DNA from: Deferribacteres bacterium
GTDB taxonomy: Bacteria > Nitrospirota > Thermodesulfovibrionia > UBA6902
Length of the DNA: 9,766 nt
Assembly: GCA_030598625.1 (NCBI GenBank)
Contig: JAUVPO010000051.1
Location: 1-9,766 of the forward strand
Reading direction: 5' to 3'
Shown here: positions 6,210 through 9,766 of the stretch, piece by piece
Position numbering within the stretch: the stretch's first letter is position 1
Layout of the letters: each line of letters opens with the position of its first letter
Position numbers and translations under genes: made by a program
The notes under the pieces: model-generated
The model's database searches: none
What the model saw: only the letters and a program-made list of their open reading frames with translations
Told to the model about the DNA's origin: nothing

Positions 6210-6971
6210 TTAATCTGCATGAACCTCTGCGTCTTCTCCAGGGACTTTGCTGGAAGCGGGCTGCGGACTACCAGCGGGACCTTCGATGGGAGCTGTCTTC
6301 GGGCTTTCATCCGGACCTTCTCCGGGGCCGCTTTCCATGCCTTTTCCAAAAATCCCCTCATTACCTGCAAGTGTCCTGTAAACACGGGCATAAGCAACCA
6401 TGGAAATGGGAACGGTCGCAAAAAGGCCTACAAGAAAAACAAGCGCCCCTGCTAAATTTATCAACCCCAACACCAACCCGAACACAAAAAGCTGCCACTT
6501 TGCTCCGGCAGTGACTTGACTGCTGGCTTTAAGCGCTTCGATAGGACCAAGCTCCCTGTCGACAATGAAATAAGGGAAAAGGCTGAACTTGACCCCCCAA
6601 ATAATCCCGGGGATGAACAACAGGAGGGAACCTCCAAGAACAATCAGTCCGTAGACTATAGAACCTGCAATGAATTTAAGCAGCAGGTTAAAAGATGAGA
6701 GGAGGTCGTCCAGCTTACCTTTAATGCCGGCAGAGAATTTAAGGCTGACCTTGATTAGACCCATCTGGACGACAAGGCTCAAGAGCATGCCGGCTAAAAT
6801 AAGCACAAAGCTTATGAGCGGGAAATCACTTGCAAAGTTTCCTACAGCCCCCGGAATATTTACAATTAAAAAGGCGACAATGAGGAGCGCGATAAAAAAA
6901 CCTATGTTACCCTTCATTGTATCCCAGCCAAACCTTACTGCATCGCCAATGGAAAATCTTTTCTCATTCAT
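6210..6971 (-). CDS. Multi-pass membrane protein of unknown function with disordered C-terminal tail
   Basis: The 253-residue protein has a short soluble N-terminus (MNEKRFSIGDAVRFGWDTMK) followed by hydrophobic segments at about 23-45, 52-75, 98-125 and 160-190. It resembles the DUF975/YciC-like group of bacterial inner-membrane proteins in its N-terminal start, the FIPGIIWGVKFSLFPYFIVD stretch (119-138) and the E-A-L-K-x-S segment (145-150). I assign it there only by pattern. No enzymatic motif is visible. Residues about 206-253 form a soluble tail rich in Pro, Gly, Glu and Ser with loosely repeated EGPxxSP-like units, probably disordered. The start is well supported: on this strand AGGAGG (6979-6984) stands seven bases before the ATG. 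It is convergent with the macro gene and divergent from uvrB, so it is probably a single-gene transcript. Confidence 0.85.
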   Translation of the reverse strand: MNEKRFSIGDAVRFGWDTMKGNIGFFIALLIVAFLIVNIPGAVGNFASDFPLISFVLILAGMLLSLVVQMGLIKVSLKFSAGIKGKLDDLLSSFNLLLKFIAGSIVYGLIVLGGSLLLFIPGIIWGVKFSLFPYFIVDRELGPIEALKASSQVTAGAKWQLFVFGLVLGLINLAGALVFLVGLFATVPISMVAYARVYRTLAGNEGIFGKGMESGPGEGPDESPKTAPIEGPAGSPQPASSKVPGEDAEVHAD

Positions 6972-6995
6972 GTGTTTTCCTCCTATTCTAATTAA

Positions 6996-7014
6996 CTGAA
7001 TCCATACGATTCAG
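6996..7014. promoter_or_regulatory. Perfect inverted repeat in the divergent region, operator candidate
   Basis: CTGAATC (6996-7002) and GATTCAG (7008-7014) are exact reverse complements around a 5-base spacer. The site lies 24 bases before the minus-strand membrane-protein start codon and 82 bases before uvrB, where a dimeric repressor could act. Its spacing fits none of the LexA boxes I know (for example CTG-N10-CAG), so no regulator is named. Confidence 0.4.
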
Positions 7015-7081
7015 CCGGACCTTGCATTTGCGGTAATTTAAATTGGATTATTCCGCTTAGCTTAGTGCTTATCGGAAAACA

Positions 7082-7090
7082 TGCTAAAAT
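7082..7090 (+). promoter_or_regulatory. Extended -10 promoter element of uvrB
   Basis: TGCTAAAAT contains the extended -10 TG dinucleotide and a TAAAAT hexamer (7085-7090). The -35 position at a 17-base spacing (7062-7067, TTAGTG) is poor, which is common for extended -10 promoters. The expected start of transcription (about 7096-7098) coincides with the uvrB ATG at 7097. No Shine-Dalgarno sequence precedes that ATG. Confidence 0.4.
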
Positions 7091-7096
7091 ACTTTA

Positions 7097-9097
7097 ATGA
7101 AAGACCCGGACGGTTTCAGACTGACATCAGACTTCAGGCCTGAGGGCGACCAGCCGAAGGCCATCGAAGCTCTCACGGAGGGCATTATAAAAAACCTCAA
7201 ACATCAGGTGCTTCTCGGGGTCACGGGTTCAGGCAAGACATTTACTATCGCTAATGTAATCGCAAACCTTAATAAACCCGCCCTGGTAATGGCCCACAAC
7301 AAAACTCTTGCAGCGCAGCTTTACGGAGAGTTTAAGGCGTTTTTTCCTGAAAACGCGGTTGAATTTTTCGTAAGTTACTACGATTATTATCAGCCCGAGG
7401 CATATATCCCGACAACAGATACATATATAGAAAAAGACGCGTCCATAAACGATGACATCGACAGGCTGAGACACGCGGCAACGCGCGCCGTGCTTGAAAG
7501 AAAGGACACGATAGTCGTCGCTTCTGTTTCATGTATTTACGGAATAGGCTCACCCGAGGATTATCTCGGCATGCATTTCCTGATTGAAGAAGGCATGAGG
7601 ACGGAAAGAGACGATTTCCTGCGAAGGCTTGTAGATATGCTCTATGAACGCGGTGAGGATTTCAGAAGGGGCGTTTTCAGGGTAAGGGGGGATATTGTCG
7701 AGATTTATCCGTCCTTTTCCGGTGACAAGGCGTTGAGGGTCGAATTTTTCGGGGACGACATCGATGGCATATATGAATTTGACCCGCTTTCAGGCAAAAG
7801 CATAAGACGCCTTGCAAAAGTCACCCTTTACCCTAACAGCCACTGGATAACGCCGAAACCGAGAATTAAAAGGGCGGTCCCCGCGATCAACAATGAGCTT
7901 GAAGAGAGGATTAAAGTTTTACTTAATGAAAACAAGGAGCTTGAGGCAAAAAGACTTGAACAAAAGACCCGGTTCGATATGGAAATGCTTAAGGAGTTCG
8001 GTTACTGTCACGGGATAGAAAATTATTCGAGACATCTGAGCGGGAGGGCGCCCGGAGAGCCGTCTTCCTGCCTGATAGATTATTTCCGGGAGGAGGACTT
8101 CCTGCTGATAATAGATGAATCACACGCTATGGTACCCCAGGTCCGCGGCATGTATAAAGGGGACAGGTCGAGAAAACAGACACTTGTCGATTTCGGCTTC
8201 AGGCTCCCCTCTGCGCTTGATAACCGGCCACTTAAATTTAATGAGTTCGAAAACAGGGTAAGGCAGGTAATTTATGTGTCCGCGACCCCGGCGGAATACG
8301 AGATTGAAAAATCAAACCACAGGATAATCGAACAGATAGTCAGACCCACCGGTTTGAGGGACCCGGCAATAGACCTGAGACCCGTTGCAGGCCAGCTGGA
8401 TGACCTTCTCGGAGAGGTAAGGGCGAGGGCCGGGAAAGGAGAGCGTATTCTGGTGACCACCCTGACAAAGAAGATGGCCGAGGACATTACCGATTATTAT
8501 ACTGAATTGGGAGTACGGGCAAGATATCTCCATTCGGGCATCAACACCCTTGAGAGGGTGGAGATATTGAGAGACCTCAGGCTCGGGAAGTTTGACGTCC
8601 TTATAGGGGTGAATTTATTAAGAGAAGGCCTTGATATCCCTGAGGTATCGCTTGTTGCCATATTCGACGCCGACAAGGAAGGTTTTCTTCGTTCCGGCCG
8701 GTCTCTTATCCAGACAGCGGGAAGGGCCGCGAGGAATTTAAACGGCATGGTTATCTTCTATGCCGACACGATAACCGGCTCAATGAAAACGGCCATGGAT
8801 GAAACCGGGAGGAGGCGCAAGATTCAGGAAGAATACAATGTCAGACACGGTATAACTCCGAAATCAATCAAAAAAGATATAACAAATATACTCAGCTCGA
8901 TCTATGAAGCGGATTACTGGACAGTGCCTGAGGTGGCAGAGGAGCAAGCTGTATATGGCGATGAATCCGAAATAAAAAAACTTGAAGAGGAAATGAAACA
9001 GGCTGCCGCCGGGCTTGAATTCGAAAGGGCCGCGGCGCTGAGAGATCGGATTAAGGCGATCAGGGAAAGGCAGATTGCCCTGGGAATCAGGGATTAA
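7097..9097 (+). CDS. uvrB: Excinuclease ABC subunit B (UvrB)
   Basis: The central helicase-like subunit of nucleotide excision repair. UvrA loads it at DNA damage, and it verifies the lesion and recruits UvrC for incision. The 666 residues are full length. In order: Walker A GVTGSGKT (41-48), AHNKTLAAQL (66-75), the damage-probing beta-hairpin region YYDYYQPEAYIPTTDTY (94-110), Walker B with DESH (340-343), DFGFRLPSALDNRPL (365-379), YVSATP (393-398), helicase motifs LLREGLDIPEV (507-517) and QTAGRAARN (539-547). A C-terminal UVR motif (about 627-662, EFERAAALRDRIKAI) is the UvrC/UvrA contact. No Shine-Dalgarno sequence precedes the ATG, and the nearest -10 element would start the mRNA at or next to it. 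Its TAA overlaps the stop of the convergent peptidase gene. Confidence 0.98.
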   Translation: MKDPDGFRLTSDFRPEGDQPKAIEALTEGIIKNLKHQVLLGVTGSGKTFTIANVIANLNKPALVMAHNKTLAAQLYGEFKAFFPENAVEFFVSYYDYYQPEAYIPTTDTYIEKDASINDDIDRLRHAATRAVLERKDTIVVASVSCIYGIGSPEDYLGMHFLIEEGMRTERDDFLRRLVDMLYERGEDFRRGVFRVRGDIVEIYPSFSGDKALRVEFFGDDIDGIYEFDPLSGKSIRRLAKVTLYPNSHWITPKPRIKRAVPAINNELEERIKVLLNENKELEAKRLEQKTRFDMEMLKEFGYCHGIENYSRHLSGRAPGEPSSCLIDYFREEDFLLIIDESHAMVPQVRGMYKGDRSRKQTLVDFGFRLPSALDNRPLKFNEFENRVRQVIYVSATPAEYEIEKSNHRIIEQIVRPTGLRDPAIDLRPVAGQLDDLLGEVRARAGKGERILVTTLTKKMAEDITDYYTELGVRARYLHSGINTLERVEILRDLRLGKFDVLIGVNLLREGLDIPEVSLVAIFDADKEGFLRSGRSLIQTAGRAARNLNGMVIFYADTITGSMKTAMDETGRRRKIQEEYNVRHGITPKSIKKDITNILSSIYEADYWTVPEVAEEQAVYGDESEIKKLEEEMKQAAAGLEFERAAALRDRIKAIRERQIALGIRD

Positions 9098-9766
9098 TCC
9101 GGGAAATCTTGGTCAATTTCATCATCTTCCCCATTGTCCTTATACGCCTTTTTTCTTATTAAAAGCCGTATAAAACCATATATCAAAATAACGGCTGAAA
9201 AGGAAAAGAGAATCTGGTATAAATGATTGCTTAAATAAGTGAACCATGTGAATTTTTTTCTGAGACGGTCATGCCATCTGTTTTCAAGTTCATCAACAGG
9301 TATTGAAACGCTCTCAAGCATTGCCGCATCAATTTTATATCCATCCCTGAGATGATTCAGGATTTGCAATATTCCGCCGGACCCGAATTCGCCGTAAATA
9401 TAATCCACAAAACTTCTGCTCTCCTGATAAGCAAGCTGAAGTGATTTTTCATCCTGTGGAAATCTTTCCGTTAAATCATTGATGCGTATAAATCTTCCCG
9501 ATAATGTCGCCTGTTTGAGAAGGTCTTTGTTTTCACCAATTATTATCTCTGTTATACCACCGCTTACCCATTGTGAAATGCCTTCATTAAGCCACCTGGG
9601 CAGGTTCCCCCCTCTGATATAGTGATGAAGAAGGAGATGGCACAATTCATGTTTCAGAGTCACTTCCATGGTAAAGGGATGTGTCTTCATCTTTGAATTG
9701 TCGATAACAATCAGATTTTCTTTAGATGCCGCGAAGGCAACAATGATGTCACTGCCGCCCATCCCC
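9094..9766 (-). CDS. Membrane-anchored gluzincin-type metallopeptidase, N-terminus outside window
   Basis: The frame is open to the right edge, so the N-terminus (and any signal peptide) is missing and the Met at 9762 is probably internal. Counting from it, HELCH (38-42) is an HExxH zinc motif, and WLNEGISQWVSG (57-68) supplies the third ligand Glu60, 18 residues after His42. This arrangement is typical of the peptidase MA-like gluzincins. The preceding IIVAFAASKENLIVID (6-21) resembles the strand region usual before the helix. One strong hydrophobic segment (about 180-202) is followed by Lys/Arg residues and a short acidic tail (GEDDEIDQDF). Given a signal peptide upstream, the catalytic domain would face the periplasm and the tail the cytoplasm. 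Substrate unknown. It is convergent with uvrB, overlapping by four bases. Confidence 0.82.
   Translation of the reverse strand, partial: GMGGSDIIVAFAASKENLIVIDNSKMKTHPFTMEVTLKHELCHLLLHHYIRGGNLPRWLNEGISQWVSGGITEIIIGENKDLLKQATLSGRFIRINDLTERFPQDEKSLQLAYQESRSFVDYIYGEFGSGGILQILNHLRDGYKIDAAMLESVSIPVDELENRWHDRLRKKFTWFTYLSNHLYQILFSFSAVILIYGFIRLLIRKKAYKDNGEDDEIDQDFPD

Noticed and set aside
6996..7014. LexA box upstream of uvrB
   Set aside because: The arms and spacing (CTG-N13-CAG) do not match the enterobacterial, Gram-positive, alphaproteobacterial or other LexA motifs I know. It is kept only as an unnamed operator candidate.

Overview
The window looks like ordinary chromosome from a Gram-negative bacterium of moderate GC content. 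Three consecutive genes for the late Kdo2-lipid A pathway (lpxB, waaA, lpxK) show that the cell makes lipopolysaccharide. No gene here fixes the phylum. The divergent citrate synthase, the compact lpxB-waaA-lpxK order and the mix of AAAGGA/AGGAGG ribosome sites with apparently weak ones would suit Desulfobacterota or Nitrospirota, but that is a guess.

Layout: (1) 3-932 (+), the C-terminal part of a citrate synthase cut by the left edge. (2) 933-1607, an AT-rich gap of 675 bases with no convincing gene. It holds the strongest non-coding structure of the window, a long imperfect inverted repeat at 1078-1207. It also holds a promoter-like sequence and a chain of mutually exclusive hairpins just ahead of lpxB. 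(3) 1608-5121 (+), lpxB, waaA and lpxK. The last two overlap by 14 bases and lpxK starts with TTG. (4) 5204-6200 (+), a YjbQ/UPF0047 protein and a stand-alone macro-domain protein, both with good ribosome sites, separated by a near-perfect palindrome. (5) 6210-6971 (-), a multi-pass membrane protein with a disordered acidic Pro/Gly tail, convergent with the macro gene. (6) 6972-7096, a divergent control region with a perfect 7+5+7 palindrome and an extended -10 element placed so that uvrB may be transcribed without a leader. (7) 7097-9097 (+), uvrB. (8) 9094-9766 (-), a membrane-anchored gluzincin-type metallopeptidase cut by the right edge. Its stop codon overlaps that of uvrB.

How the genes work together: LpxB forms the lipid A disaccharide, LpxK phosphorylates it to lipid IVA, and WaaA then adds Kdo. 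The three form one functional module at the inner face of the cytoplasmic membrane. Citrate synthase (TCA cycle), UvrB (nucleotide excision repair), the macro protein (ADP-ribose chemistry) and YjbQ are not functionally tied to this module as far as the sequence shows.

I see no clear new multi-gene system: no CRISPR array, transposase, phage gene or toxin-antitoxin pair. The leads worth checking are non-coding (the inverted repeat, the lpxB leader, the operator between the membrane protein gene and uvrB, and the possibly leaderless uvrB). The two poorly characterised membrane-associated proteins on the minus strand are further leads.
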